Source: Siphonodentalium dalli (lineage: Eukaryota > Mollusca > Scaphopoda > Gadilida > Siphonodentaliidae). From it: a stretch of DNA of 64,000 bases. Shown one piece after another: positions 36,601 through 51,200 of the stretch (the first letter of the stretch is position 1; each line of letters starts with the position of its first letter). The DNA lies in contig CP136064.1 of assembly GCA_032622095.1 (NCBI GenBank), positions 110,844,004 to 110,908,003 of the forward strand, in the 5' to 3' direction. The position numbers and the translations under genes are program-made. Below the pieces are notes generated by a model. The model was not told the DNA's origin. It made no database searches and saw only the letters and a program-made list of their open reading frames with translations.

Positions 36601-39600
36601 GACCATTATATTCATCAAATGTAACTCCCAATTGACATTTCTAAACAAAATTTGTCAATGGATCGATTCAATAAGCCATGGAGCTCCTGTCAAACCTATG
36701 GGCGACTCGCATATATATTTTATGTGGATCAGTCATATCCAGATACAAGTTGAGTTCGAATTTGATCCGATGATTTTTCCTAGAGTTATGGACTTTTTTC
36801 GACTTTGAAAATTCAATTTTTCTTGTTTTTTCTTTGGTTTCCGGATAACTCAAGTTTGGATTGTTTAATTGGAAATTCTGTTTTTTTTGTGGGTCATTCA
36901 TATCAAAATATAGGTCAAATTTGAGTTTGATCCAATGATTTTTCCCAGAGTTATGGGCCTTTCAACTTTGAATTTTTTTTTATAATTTTTTGTATGAGGG
37001 TACCTTCATGGTGTAATCAACTCCTCCTACAGTTTTGATCGTAGATATTTGAAACTTCAGAGTATTGTTACCCACATATTGCAGATGTGTATATAGATGA
37101 CGGAATTTTTTTTTTTTATGGAGTTATTAACCCTTTTGACTTAGAACATTTCAACATTTTTTTTAATTTCTTTAACAAAGCGGCGTCGACTTGCCACGTT
37201 TTCGGGGGACACTGTGGTTGGCTGAACTTTTATTCAACTTAGAATTCACGCATTCCGCAGTAACTCAAAACAATTTATCTGATCGAAACCAAATTTGGTA
37301 TGTGAGTTTCTCAGCCCAAAATACAGATCAAGTTCGAATATGGGTTTGATTCAATCTTTTGTAACGGAAATAAAAAACATATTTCAATCTTTAAGATTAA
37401 CATTGAAAGTTATGGATTTTAGCATCCAAGCTGAAAATAGCTAATCACTATCGCCAAGGTATGTGTTAAACATCGGTCTCTTGTTCTGTATTTGAAATAT
37501 ATGGACCGGTCGATATATTCCCATATTATGCCTTATTTCAGAGAAAGAAGTGAGAGTCCTGAAAAGAAAGACAAAAGAAAGAAATCCAAGAAACACAGGT
37601 AAACACAGATATAACTTCAAACACTTGTGTGATAACAGATAACCATGGGATCTGTTGGAATTGTTAAGTTTAATGATTATATTGAAACAGAATATTAGAT
37701 TAATGTTTGGTGCAATTGCTTTTGGATTTCATCTTATGTACGTTCATCACAGAACTTCATGCAATTCTTTTATAGTAAACTAGGTTTGCAAGTTGCAACA
37801 GAAGGTTTATACACCCACCTTCAATTGTGGAAAAAAATTTCCACCATTGCTATGGTCACTGCAATTGTTAGAGTTATTGGAAATTATAGACATTCTTTAC
37901 CTATTCGGAACATATTTGTCAATTTAGGAGTAACACACATACTTTTAGACCTTATTAGAAATAGTTACCCTGTCATATGATTTTCAAACTTGATCATATG
38001 CTGTTCTCAGCAGAGTTATCTTAATTTCAATTTTATAAATGTGGCTCTAAATGGGGACTTGTGATATAATAGATCATTTCAATCTGAATATATGTTCATT
38101 TACAGATCAGAGAAAACAAAGAAACACTCAAAGTCAAAGAAACGGAAAAGGTAATGAATGGACTTAAGAATTATGGCTCAATAAACCAATGGCGTTTCAA
38201 GTAACTACTCATCAGAGAGTATTCAATTATCAATGGATTAAAACAAAGCAAAGATGATAAAGTTCATAGCTCTTCTGATAAATATTCACTGTTTTGCCAT
38301 TACATGATATTGTTAATTCTGTAGTTCCAGTTATGTGAAAATTAGCATAATAAATTACATTGTGCATCTCCAGGGAAAAAAATCTGCATTGCCATTGACT
38401 GATCTGTTGAAATATTGCTGAACAAAATAAAAGTCAATGCCCCTGAATAGAAATTTTAAATTGTTGTCCATTTCCTTTTCATACCATGGATCAATTACAA
38501 AGTCTTGCATATGCATTATATTTTTAACTGGGGAATGATACAAATTACATTTTATTATATGCTTGCTTATAAATTAGTGGAAAATTACCAAAACGTGAAT
38601 CGTCATTTGTATCTCATTGAAGCTACAGTGAAATACAATATTGTTATTTCATTGTAGCTTTCTGAAACATCTCATTAGTGTCTGGAGAGAAATATTGACT
38701 TATTATGCCCCCCCCGACTTGAAGTCGGCGTGTATATAGTCGACGTCTCCGTCCGTCCGTCCGTCCGTCCGTCCGTACAAACATTTTGCATTATTGTTCA
38801 GCAACCGCTTGGCAGATTTAGCTGTTATTTGGTATGATAGATGATAGCGTGAGCTTTGGTGGTACGATTGCAAATCCCGTATTTTTGTGGATCAGTTATA
38901 TGAAAATACATGTCAAGTGCGAATTTGGGTATGATTTTTGCCAGAGTTATGGCCCTTTTTTCAACTTAGAAAATTTGAATTTTCGCTTGTTTTTGGGTTT
39001 CCGGATCAAAAGTTATGCCTCCTGACTTTAGTCGGTGGGTTTTTAGTCAACATTTCTGTACGAACTTCTTTTGGAATGGTCATATTGACCTCCTCGGATA
39101 TCCGCAGTTTCGTTCATGCTTAATCCGAATTGCTACGGTCGGGGGCAAATGCCAGCGTACCTCTTGTTACTTGTGTCTTGAAAATTTTATATCTCTTTCC
39201 AAACACTAATGAGATATTTAGGTATTCAAACAAAAACTGTAGGTATTCTCTATATATCAGCTTTAAAACTTGTCTATGTTTATTTTTCTTTTATAGAGAT
39301 GAAAAGAAATCAAGAAAACATAAGAAAAAGTCACATTCATCATCAGAAGATAGCAGTTCAGATGAGGAATCACACTCCGAAAGGTAACTGCTCGATGACA
39401 TTCATGTTTTTTGCAGTATTTACAAATATTTATACACCTGTCATTTGACTGGATTTAACACTACTTGTTGTTTATACAGGGGTTTTTATTGCCTGGAATA
39501 GTCCTGAATCCAACAAATGATGATTTGTGGCCTGGAATGTGTTGTTGGTATATAGGGCCTTGAATAGCCCTGATTTTCGGTGATATGCACATGCATTGCT

Positions 39601-42600
39601 TGCTGAATAAATATTTGATGATCTCGAAAATTGCCGACAAATTTACTTGAATTTCAGATTTAGAGGGTCTTGGAAACCCTTGAAATTATGTTATGAAATG
39701 GCCTAAAATTACATTTAATCTCATCCTGTCTGACTGTGTGCTATGCTTTTGATGCATAAAAAGAACTTTATAATCAAGAAATTTATTTTCTATCAGTTCA
39801 AAAATAAATTGAGTCTTGTTATTTCTTCTCTGATGTCTGACCATGACACGCTGCTCACAATCAGACTTGTATATCATATGTAATGTAAATCCTTTGTGAC
39901 TCCTCTGTTTTTTTCATTTTGAATTTTTGCAAATAATCTGATATATTTCCAACTATAAGTTTGAATTCTTTTGAATTATTGTAGAAAATGATTTATTGTT
40001 ATAATCGGCTCTTTCTTGAGTGCTTTAAATGAGATAGTATATTTTAAACATTCGTTAATGTTGCATGCAGTCTACACTTAACACAGCATGAGAATCCAGA
40101 ATCGTCTTTCCATTTTTCATAGTGCATCATCAGCAGAATCAGATCATGAGCACACAATCCACAAGATAAAAATTAAGGAAGAAAAACCAGATCGATCACC
40201 AGTCCGCCACTCACCACCATCACGACCACATCAGCGACGATCACCAGTCCATCATTCACCACCATCACATCAACACCAGCGGCGATCTCCATCCCACAGT
40301 CCAAGCCCGAGGCGGGACAAAAACAGACAAGCAGACAGCAGAAATAAACGGCAACGGCATGATAGCTCTGCTTCACCTGATAGGTGGGTACACCGATCTC
40401 ACAACAAAATACACCGGCAATATCTTGTCATCTTTCTTGTATATACGTGTATAATACATGAGCTTCATGCATCCCATCGCTATTCAGTTATAATTTATTA
40501 GTACGTCATAATCCTATTGGTTATATATTTAATTCCCAATAGTATATAATATTTAAGGCCACAAAAATTCAATTTCCTGTTTCTCTGGACTGCGCGCATT
40601 GTCTCTGAACTCCGCGCATGCATTCTTTTTATTTGCAAAGTTTTAATCGATATAAAATAATTGTCGTATGTGTCCACACAAACACGTGCGGAGATCGAAC
40701 AGACCTGTTTCCTAGTTCAGATTTTCTATTAATTACTATAATCGGTAATTAAATTCAAACATTTCTTAAACATGTGATGGGTTGCAACTGCAAACTTAGT
40801 AAAATACAGTAAAACTTAATTTAGCGATTTTTGGTGAAATTAATAACATGGAGTCATATCAACTAACTTTTGATGGACATGTGTTCGGGAAATAATGGCC
40901 AGGCGCAACTCAAATTAGAACCGGAGCTATCTGATGGCGATGTGGAGGTGGAATGCTTCACTGGCATGTGCCCCAGAAATAAATAATTAAATAATTATAA
41001 TAATTAAATAATAAATAAAACTAATTATGTGCATGTTGTTCAAAAAAATTTGGTCTGAGAAATTGACATTGCCTGGCCTAACATAATTTGTAGTCCATGA
41101 ATACCCTTGTTTCCATAGTTATTTTGCTTAGTGCAATTTTATGAGTATATATTAACCCTTTCATGACTGGGGCTTCCTGAAATTTTGCGAAAACTCTGTG
41201 CCAATCTGTTCTGTTATATATGCGAGTCTCCCAAACGGAGCCTCGCATAGAGACTCACACATGTAAGAGAATGCACTGGCACAGGATCTTTAATGTTTCC
41301 CCAGCGCAGATTCCATTATGAAAGGGTTAAACATGGTGAAATATTTATCTAATTTTCTGCAGGGAGTCGGAGTTCAGAACTAATAACAGGTCTTCAAATA
41401 ACCGACACTCTCGCAGCTTGAGTTACTCCCCTTGTGAAAAACGTCAGCAACATTTGTTACCATCCAAAAGAAAATCAGTATCACCATCACAGTCTCCCAA
41501 ACGATCACAAAGACGATCACGATCACCAAGGAAGAAGAGACGAGACATGTCAAGGTCAAGGTCTCGATCTAGTTCAAGGTCAGGGTCATACAGACATAAA
41601 AGAGATTCAAGATCGAGGAGTGGATCGCGCAGGTAAAGAAGTACTTTGAGTTAACCCTCTTTATACTAAACACTAATTGACGAGTAGTTCCCTTATGTTC
41701 AGATAATAAGTTAAAGATATGGGCGGCCTTCATGGTGGGTAGTGCTGTTAAAATAGTCACATCTGCTAAAACCACCGTAAACAAAGAATATTATATAATA
41801 GACAGATGTCGTTCTTATACTTACTTCTTATATATTGGATGTCATTGTCACGTTTGTAAGCTTTGTTATGAAAACAAACATCAAAACCATTACAGAACCA
41901 TTTGTTTATAGACAAACACTCAGAACTGTCGGATCGTCCAATGAAAATGTTCTGTTGTGCCATGGAAGGCGAAGATAAAATTATTAATGACATCAACAAT
42001 TGCATTCAATTCACACCAATTTTTAGCTCACCTGAGACGAAGTCTCCGGTGGAGCTATAGTCATCACTCCTCGTCCGTCCATCGTCCGTCCGTCCGTCAA
42101 CAATTCTTTAAACATCTTCTCCTCTGATTCCATGGACGGAATGGGTTCATATTTGGTGTGAATGTTCCCTAGGTGACTCCCATACAGATTTGTTCAAATG
42201 AGGTCACTGGGTCAATAGTTGCGAAGCCAGGGCCATAACTCTTTCCCTCCATAGTATTTCTTAAAACGACTTCTTGTCTAGAACCATTGGTCCGATTTAG
42301 CTTATATTTGGTATGAAGGGTTCTTGAATGACTGGGGTTCAGATTTTTTCAAATGGGGTCACTGGGTCAAATAGGGGTGGAGCCAGGGACATAACTCCAA
42401 AAAAAAAATAATAAAAAAATTCTACAAATGTCAGACACTATGTTCAGGCTTGGCTGTTCGAATATTATTTTCTTAAACACCTGTATCCAGTTGAACTCAT
42501 TATACCCTGATTTTGCAAAGAAAACTGGGGGGGGGGGGTGGGTATTTTGGATTGAATTGGTCTGTCTCTATGTCAGACTGTTCTCCCATCCATCCATCTG

Positions 42601-45175
42601 TCATTATGTCTCTATCCATCCATCAATTGTTTTCTTCTCCAGATACTGTACATATTAAAGACCAAATGGGTTTATATATTTTGGTGTGGATGTCCCCTAG
42701 GTGACTCACATTCAGATTTGTTCAAATGAGTTCATCAGGTCAAATAGGTGAGAAGTCAGGGCCATAACTCTTTCCTTCCATAGTAATTCTTAAAACAATT
42801 TCTTCTCAGAACCATCAGGACTCTCTAGCTTATGTTTGTTATGGAGGGTCCTTCGGTGACTGGGGTTTAGATTTGTTCAGATTTGGGGTCATTTTAGGTA
42901 AATCAGTTCAGTTCAACTCTTAAAATCTACCGTCTGAAATTGCCAAATAAATGGATCTCATAGATGGGGATTTACATTTGTTCAAATAGGGGCAGAGATA
43001 AGAGATTTAATTGTCAACCAGCCACCCTACCTGTGCTTTTTAGCTCACCTGAGACGAAGTCTCCGTGGAGCTGTAGCCATCACTCCTCGTCCTTCCATCG
43101 TCCGTACATCCGTCCGTCAACAATTCTTTGAACATCTTCTCCTCTGGAACCATAGGATCAAATGGGTTCATATTTCTTGTGGATGTTCCCTAGGTGGCTC
43201 TCATTCAGATTTGTTCAATTGAGGTCTCTGGGTCAAATAGTTGCGAAGCCAGGGCCATAACTCTTTCCCGCCATAGTATTCTTAAAATGACTTCTTCTCA
43301 AATACCATCGGGCCATATGGGTTCATATTTGGTATGAAGGATCCTTGGGTGACTGGGGTTCAGATTTGTTAAAATCAGGTCACTGGGTCAAATATGGACG
43401 GGGCAGGGACATAACTCAAATTTTTTTTTTTTTTAGATTTAACTCTTTAGATATCTACTTCTTCTAAGGTGATTATGAAAAGTTCTGACTGTTGTGGTCT
43501 CCAGAGTCCCAGTCTTACCAGTCTTTGCAGTCTGGTGAGCGACCCTACAGTCATTGACTGTCTTGTTATTTTAATCGACCCATTCTACCCGCTGTCAGTT
43601 CAAAATCCAGCTAATCCACATTACTTCACGATTGGGAAACGATCAGACAGAAAACGTGTACATAATAATTGTTCTTGTAAAGAGATGAATATTTTTCAAT
43701 CGAGTTAGTAATTTCTCCTAACCTATATATGTTAATACATACCAAATAAGCAATTTACAATGATAGTATTGTAAGTTGTAGATGCACCAAATTAGTGGTT
43801 TTACAACCGACGTATAATGCACACGAATCTAAATAAGGAAATGACACAATATCGTGACTCTGCTTATAAACAATTCGCTGCGCTTTTTGCGAGAAATTAA
43901 AAACACGCGACCTGCATTTTTTCTGACACAAAGCGTGTTTTGTGAATAATATCGCCTTAATATTATCATTATGCTATACTATTAGTATATTCTTGAGGAA
44001 ATTATCATAATTTGACAAATGTTATTTCTAATTTATAACCTACTAGCAGGTTAGCCCGCCACTGGCGGCAATAGTCAGAAACATGACAATTTTTAAGTTA
44101 TAATGAATTTTTTTAATTAATTTAATTTTTTGTTTTTCAATGAGTTAAAAAAAAAATTTCAATGAGTTAATTGTGCCTTTTTAATTTTTTAATTGAATTT
44201 TTTGTTTTAAAATTTTACCCGATTTTTTTTGGTTTTTCAATGAGTTAATTGTGCCTTTTGAAATTTTTTTTTAAATTTTACCCGATTTGTTTTGGTTTTT
44301 CAATGAACCCGTCCATGACACTTCCCGTATTTAGCAAGTTTGAGCTCAATCGGTTCGAGTCTATAAAGGACACACACATATATATGACACTTCCCGTAGG
44401 TAGCAAGTTTGAGCTCAATCGGCATTCCCTGGAATTTCCCAGTCAATATTTAGCAAGTTTGAGCTCAATCGGTTCGAGTCAATAAAGAACACACTCATAT
44501 ATATGACACTTCCCGTGGGTAGCAAGTTTGAGCTCAATCGGCATTCCCTGGAATTTCCCAGTCACCAACGCTGCGTAATTTTGGTACATATATAGAGACC
44601 AATTGTCCATCGGCTGTCATGTGTAGTAAAGATGTCTTATAAGCCGACATTGCCGTGGGGATGCCCGTTCCTACACGCGTTTTCGATTCTATGAAGTACC
44701 CACATATATACACACATACATATATATATATATACGGAAGTCTCAAATTATATAGTAGATTGGCAGATTCCAGTAGCTTTATAACGGTATATCTGGGGAG
44801 AAATCTGATGCTATATTCGTGATTATCTGGGATGATTTCGGTAAGGTATATACTGTAAAAACAAAGCATGCCATGCGTGCTCGCAGGGTTGGTCAGAAAC
44901 AAATGTTTTTTAAATTTAATTTATGTTCCGTATATCTCTCTGCAGATGCTAATAACGTTAAATGGTAAACAGACGCTCTTTATAGCGATGCGTCAAAAAC
45001 AAACGCTCATTAAATAATCACTTGATTAACCCACGCCGTGCCTTTGCAGTGATTTGGGAGTGGATAAAGGGTGCTCAGAGCTTCTCCAAAACGCGACAAC
45101 TACGGTGTTTGTGGGTTTTTACCCTTAGATGGGAAGTTTGAACTCAATCGAGCCAGTCGTTTTCGATTCTATAAA

Positions 45176-45235
<60 letters not shown>

Positions 45236-48200
45236 GGAAGTCTCAAAATATATAGTATAGACAATGAAGGCCGCCCGTCCCTTTAAACAAACAAGCCTGT
45301 TGAACTTATTATCTGAACATTTCCCACCCCAGATTATGAATCCTTCTGCACCTGCATTAGCTTTTCGTCTGCCTGTCATCTGCTCCAAATGAATAACGGA
45401 CTATTCTGATGTATACTTTTAAAACTGCATGGGAGAATCCATTCAGTATAGAAAAGGTTAAGCCTCTGATGAGTGAAAACTTGCTGATGAGTAGTTACGT
45501 GATTATCATTGATTCATTGATAGTGATTGATTTATGAGGAAATAAGTTCAATAAACAGACATATGCATGAAGCCTGTAAATAGTTATGAAATAGTTGTTA
45601 CCTATTTATTTTCGCCTGGAATTTTTTTTCGGGAGGCTATACATCTCCTGTCATTCATCCGTCCAAAATGTTGATTGTCCGGATGATAACTTGAATAGTA
45701 TTTGACAGAATTTGATGAAACTTGGTATGTGGCTTTCAAATGAGAAAGTCCCGATCAAGTTCGAAATTGGATCCGATCCAATTATTTCTGGTGGAGTTAT
45801 GCCCCTTTTTGAATTTGCTGATTATTTTGTTGTCCAGATGATTACTCAAGTTATGATTTTTTCCGCCAAGGAGAAGCCCTTCAACTGAACTATATGGATT
45901 ATTATCCTCGGCCTTGTGTTATCAGGAGGGTTAAAATTTATTGTCCGTTTATTAGCCTACTCCGGTCAATCAGCGACTCCGGTCAATCAGCGCTCGGATT
46001 AGCTCACGCATGAATGCGTCCCGTGCAAATCCCGCGCTCTTAACAATTCATCTAGCCAGTTTTATTTCTCTCCTTGGACCTATCAGACGTGGTTTTAACT
46101 AAAGGAAGTATTTCTCTATTGCGAGTTTATCAACTCAATATTTATTGTTGATAACAAACTTGCAATTTATCCGTTGCTTACCCGGTTGTTTAATATTTTA
46201 AGTTCGCGCAGAAACTCTTCGTTTCATAGTATGCGCAACGCTATTTATAAATATTCCGTGTTTTTATCGACCCATTTTATCTCGAAAAAATTTGGAATTG
46301 GAATTGACAAAATCACGTTGTGAACTTCGCCATTGATGGCCATTTTGACAATGACTACAGACGCACATCGTTTACCAGTCTATGTAAACATACACTCAGA
46401 TTCATACTGATACTGACTATTTTTTATATGTGGGTATGTAGTTTACTCCAGACTGATCGTTTACTTGTAGCGAACCTATATTGCATTATTGTGCAACATA
46501 TACGGTGGCATGAATCGTCCGATTTCTGAGTCCACGTGGTACGGTATGCGAAGTCTCCTAATTTCGTGCTAACTATATTTCATGATGCCGACTTCTTGCT
46601 ACGTTCATTTCATGTACACTACCTAATCGTATATGCAACAGCTCTGTTAGTGCGCAGAAAGTTGGCCAGGACAGAAATGTCTCCTTTGGCGATAATTTAC
46701 ATGTATTAATAAACAAGATAGATCTTGTAATCCAATGAAATTTCTTTTGCCTCAACTAATTGTAAGTTGAAGTTGAGCGACTGGAACTTAACCGACATTT
46801 GGTAAATGATTATCACAGAACATCATTGTACATATACAACATGTCGTTATAATTAATTGTGCTTACCGATTAATTTTTGCATATCTTAGCTAGCCCGAAT
46901 GTATTACTATTAACATGAGGGCTCGTATTTGGATACTTGGAACGTCGCAAACGTTACATCGACTTCAAGATATTTATTTGAAATTCTGACTCTGTTCTTG
47001 CGATTCCATTTCCTTTCCCTCATTGTATTATCGGAACAATCGTTGGAAACAATGAGATTATGTTTGTTATAACATATAGTATTATATGACCTGTGTTCAA
47101 ATAATGCTGTGTCTCTTGAATAGTCTCTTTCTTTACATGTCTGTCCAGTATTACTGACAGTGTCCGCTTGCTACGAATCGTGCAACTGGTTTGATTGGGG
47201 ACTAGGATTATCTGACACAAGATTGGGCACCAAGGATTTTCATTTCAAGTTCCAGGGCTCAAAATACATTTCATTTTGGGAGAATCAAATGCTGAATCAT
47301 GTCAGTCATGAGGCACTGAAAATTGTAAAGTTTTGTGAGAATCATTACGGGAATCGATTTGGTGATTCTCGTCGAATCTTGAAGCCTGAGTTCCCATTGT
47401 CGAATGGCGATCTCCATCAATTCATATCGGTACTCTGTCGTTATTTCGGCGACAATTGTGTCCGTTTCTTTGCAATCACTCAATGTATTTTGCAGAATGG
47501 GCTTCCCTGTTCCATGACTGCACAGATATTAAAATGCAGTAGCCTGAACCTTCAGCTATAGTTTGCTTAAATATCCAAGGATACTTCCGTCCGTGGTCAG
47601 ATCTCTTTGGAGAAATTTTGGATGCGAGCCTTTGGCTGGCCTACTTGTGGCATGTCACCATATCCGTGTGACCTAGCATGGTCGCAGTGTTGAAATGATT
47701 CATTGGCTAGCCAGTGTCTCAATAAATTTTCAGTCAATCAATGTTTATACTTTTGATGATTTTGATGTTTGACATTTCCACGTGTTCACTGTAACAAATA
47801 GACAACATCTGAACTGTTATCCTCAGATATAGTGTTTGTAGATACATTCAAATTACGAATTTAAATGATACAAAATGGTGCGCTTAAAAACATGTATGGC
47901 CAGCCATAATTGTTCCATACTAGTACAAGGGTATCAGTGCCTCAAAGGCTCAATGACATACGAACTGACTATATCAATATGGCGTAAATTTTCGCTGATA
48001 CCGACATACTTCTGCGCTTTCAATCCGTGAATAGTCAAGGTGAACTACTATGCATTTATATTGTCATGTGCCCCCGATGCACTGTCAATAGCCTTTCCAA
48101 CAGAGTCCATCACTTGGCTCTCTACCTTCTATTTCCACATATAGAAAAGATCAAATGTCAAATAGCCTTCACTCACGTATTAAGCACAGTTACAGGAAAT

Positions 48201-51200
48201 GCATTTATATTGCGCAGGGCCGCTGCCACTATAATTTCCATCAGAGACCAACACATGGCTCTTTTCCTTCTATTGCCTCATATCCAATTGATTATCGGGC
48301 AAATAACAGAAAGGACAGCATTTGTATTGTCACACATATAAAGTGCAGTTACATGAACAGCGTTTCTATTTATATTGCGCACGACCACTGCAGGCCTGCG
48401 TATGGGAGGCGAACGACGGTTCGGTTCACCTGGAGGTTGTGAAATCTAGGTTGCGTCAAAGTTGTATGTGGCTCTTGTGATACTGAATATAACAGTTTGT
48501 GTAACCTATGGGTACCTAAGCACAACCAGACAACCGACAAATACGTTACGGCTTCCGATTATTTTGCATTCGGCAGGCCTGCCAGTGCCAATTTCAAAAG
48601 AGTCCAAAACATGGCTCTTCTCCTTCTATTACTACATATCCATATGATTATCTGGTAAATAGAAAACCTATATGAATAACACAAATGAAAGCATTTGTAT
48701 CATCACACATATAAAGCGCCGTTCCGCAAGAAGCCTTTATATTGTGCATGACCACTGCCCAGTACCTGTGACTGGCGGGGTGCTACCATCGTTGATTTGG
48801 AAAACAAATCTTCAAGGGCGAATGCCACAGCTCCTGAGCCTTAGGGTGGGGAAGACTCATCATGTGCCACTAACAGCGCACCAGCCAACCAGACTTCAGT
48901 TCTTCCCAGATGTAACCGCAGCTCGAGCTCTCATTTGCTCTCGCAATTCAGAAGACGGATGTACTTGCGCCTGTATAATCATCAGTTGTGTTTTCTCAAA
49001 TTCAATGTCATTGTGGGATAGACCTCAAAACATGCATGTTCCATGGCACTTTCACATTCCCATAATTTAACTGCGATGGGAACGATTTTTTATATACCTT
49101 CCAATAGTTTAATATTGAATCAATGATTACTATGACCATGCACATTCTGTCAAGAGGGAACAGTGCACAGTTTAATATTCGTGAATTAGAAAATTACAAT
49201 TGCATACGGCTGCGTGAACAATTGCTCCTGTCTCCTGGATACTTCTGACTCTTCCCCACGGTCCGTGGCCCACTCCATTACGAGAGTGGGTCTTGTCCCC
49301 CTGGAATCATACTCCCTCGGGATATTCCAGGCCTGCTCCACCATCTGCGGACTTTCCGAAAGTGTATAAAACGTTCTCCTCACCGTAAGCAAGGACACCG
49401 CTATGTTCTTGCACAGGAGAAATCGGATCTCATCGTCCTCTTCGCCGAGAAAAGACAGTATCTTACCTGCGGTTTAATTTCTAGCAGGTAAGATCACGTG
49501 GCCATAGTAAATAACGGAATTTAAATAACGGAATTTACCTTATTAACCTTGTTTTGCAATAACTAACAAATGTTTTGTATATTATGCTTGCTAATAACTA
49601 ACAGAATGTCTTGTCTTGCTTATAGTCGAACGAGATTCGACTTTGATGGCCGTACGGGTTGCTCATGAATATACGCGATATTGTCATAGTTGGTTGAGGG
49701 CCCATTGGTCCATGGTTTTACATTTTGAGCAAACGTACCACTCTTAACTCGGGCAGGAACCATTCGGCCCCCCCTGGTCATGCTGCAAGCCCCGTCTTCT
49801 GCAGACCGTGGGAGGCAGGGTACCGTCCTCCGGAGATTCGGGCAACCAATCCTCCAGGACACAAGCACCCGCGCCTTTGGCGACTGTTCTGGGCGGGGAA
49901 GCCTCGTTGTCCCGTGCCGCACAAAGCGCACCAGCCAACTGGCCTTCTGACGCTTCCCCACGGCGCCGTGGCCCACTCCATTACGAGGGTCGGTCTTGTC
50001 CCCCTGGAAACGTCATCCCAAGTGATACGTCCAGGCCTGCTCCTCTGCCGTCAGGGGATCCTAGTGGTATGTCATCGACGTTTATGTCAGCGTGTCAGGA
50101 CCACCTGCATTTGGGAGATTCGGTGGGGGGCTTTCCCTGGTCAAATGGATCCTTTCAATTTCCTTTTTTTCCGCCATTTTGGCCTTGGGGTGGGAAATAA
50201 CACCTTAAAATCTAACTGCGAGCGCAATTGTTCCTCGTTCGAGCCATTCCCAGTGTGGGCTTCCCTCTAGTACCTTACCTCAACCTGATGCAGGCTGTTC
50301 TGTTGCTGGCGTCGATCCTGACATGCTTTCTAGTTTCTATAATTCTCCTGGCGTCTGATGGCTTTGACGACGATGAGCAAGGATCTCGGGCCGACTGTGG
50401 TTCCCACTGTCGGTCAAGGATTCTGTCGTTCCTAGGGAACTCGCTTTGCGTACGGACACGACACGGGTCGATCTCTTGTAAAAACTTCATCACAGGATAT
50501 GTGTCAAATCTTGTTACAATGAATTACACAAACTTTGCACAACTGTACCAGTCCTCGGGCTGTACCAGTTCGCGCCCCCTGGTCCTGCATCAGCAGACCG
50601 TGGCAGGCAGAGTGCCGTTCTCTGAGATTCGGGCAACCAATCCTCCGGGACAATAGCACCCGAGCCTTTGGAGGCTGTTCTGTGTGAGGAAGACTCGCTG
50701 TCGCGTACCGTCTATAGCGCTTTCTATTTGGGAAGATATAAATAGTAAATACCGCCATCACTCTCATCGCAGGACACGAGAGAAAAGCAGCAGCAGAAGA
50801 AGAAGTCTGTACTGCTCGGTTTCTACTAGTAGCTGGCACGTATGGTATGGCACTGCCTGGGATGTTTATTCCAAAAGACAAGGGGGGGAGGTACAAGCTT
50901 GAGCAATGCTGGAATCTGAATTTATGAGCTCTTTCACATAACATATCAAAGCTGATTCATGACTAAATCACATTTACATGAAATCTGTTTGGAAGAGTAC
51001 ATTCCCGTCAAACTGGAATATTAAATTTATTGCTCGTTGCCTCCTCCTGGGCTTGCATTCTAATCCATATAGTTCAGTTGAAGGGCTTCTCCTTGGCGGA
51101 AAAAGATAATTTTTAAAATTAAAATTAGTTTTCCCTCAAGGGAAGCCCGAAACTGAACTATCATAGATCCCTCCCATGGCGGTGCCATTCCCAACCCCGC

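Larger units (their letters stand above)
41715..45282. mobile_element. Family M composite TTAA element (3.57 kb) inside D
   Basis: Flanked by TTAA at 41711-41714 and 45283-45286. Ends AGATATGGGCGGCCTTCAT and, inverted, AGGGACGGGCGGCCTTCAT. The D hairpin AGATAATAAGTTAA...ACAAACAAGCCTGTTGAACT is split exactly here. The body holds I repeats (42025-43570), a segment (43665-43905) found inverted at 63310-63580, a 118-bp tandem duplication and a (TA)n tract. No transposase frame is visible. Confidence 0.78.
41655..45458. mobile_element. Family D element, interrupted by M
   Basis: The left part (41655-41714) starts after TTAA with CCCTCTTTATACTAAA; the right part (45287-45458) contains TGTTGAACTTATTATCTGAA and ends GAAAAGG before TTAA. 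Confidence 0.7.

Noticed and set aside
40173-40376. Minus-strand valine-rich ORF
   Set aside because: Antisense shadow of the SR-rich exon.
43469-43708. 79-codon ORF (CGLQSPSLTSLCSL...)
   Set aside because: The same text recurs at 54232-54465 as the tail of repeat I.
45125-45388. ORF encoding alternating Tyr/Ile
   Set aside because: Produced by the (TA)n microsatellite.
47160-47561. 133-codon ORF as a transposase or RT fragment
   Set aside because: No catalytic motif recognised; kept only as part of the DIRS-like body.
49725-50270. 181-codon ORF, longest in the window
   Set aside because: Lies in the degenerate body of the DIRS-like element, overlaps ORFs in other frames and on the other strand, and shows no domain; the local GC-rich repeat keeps frames open.
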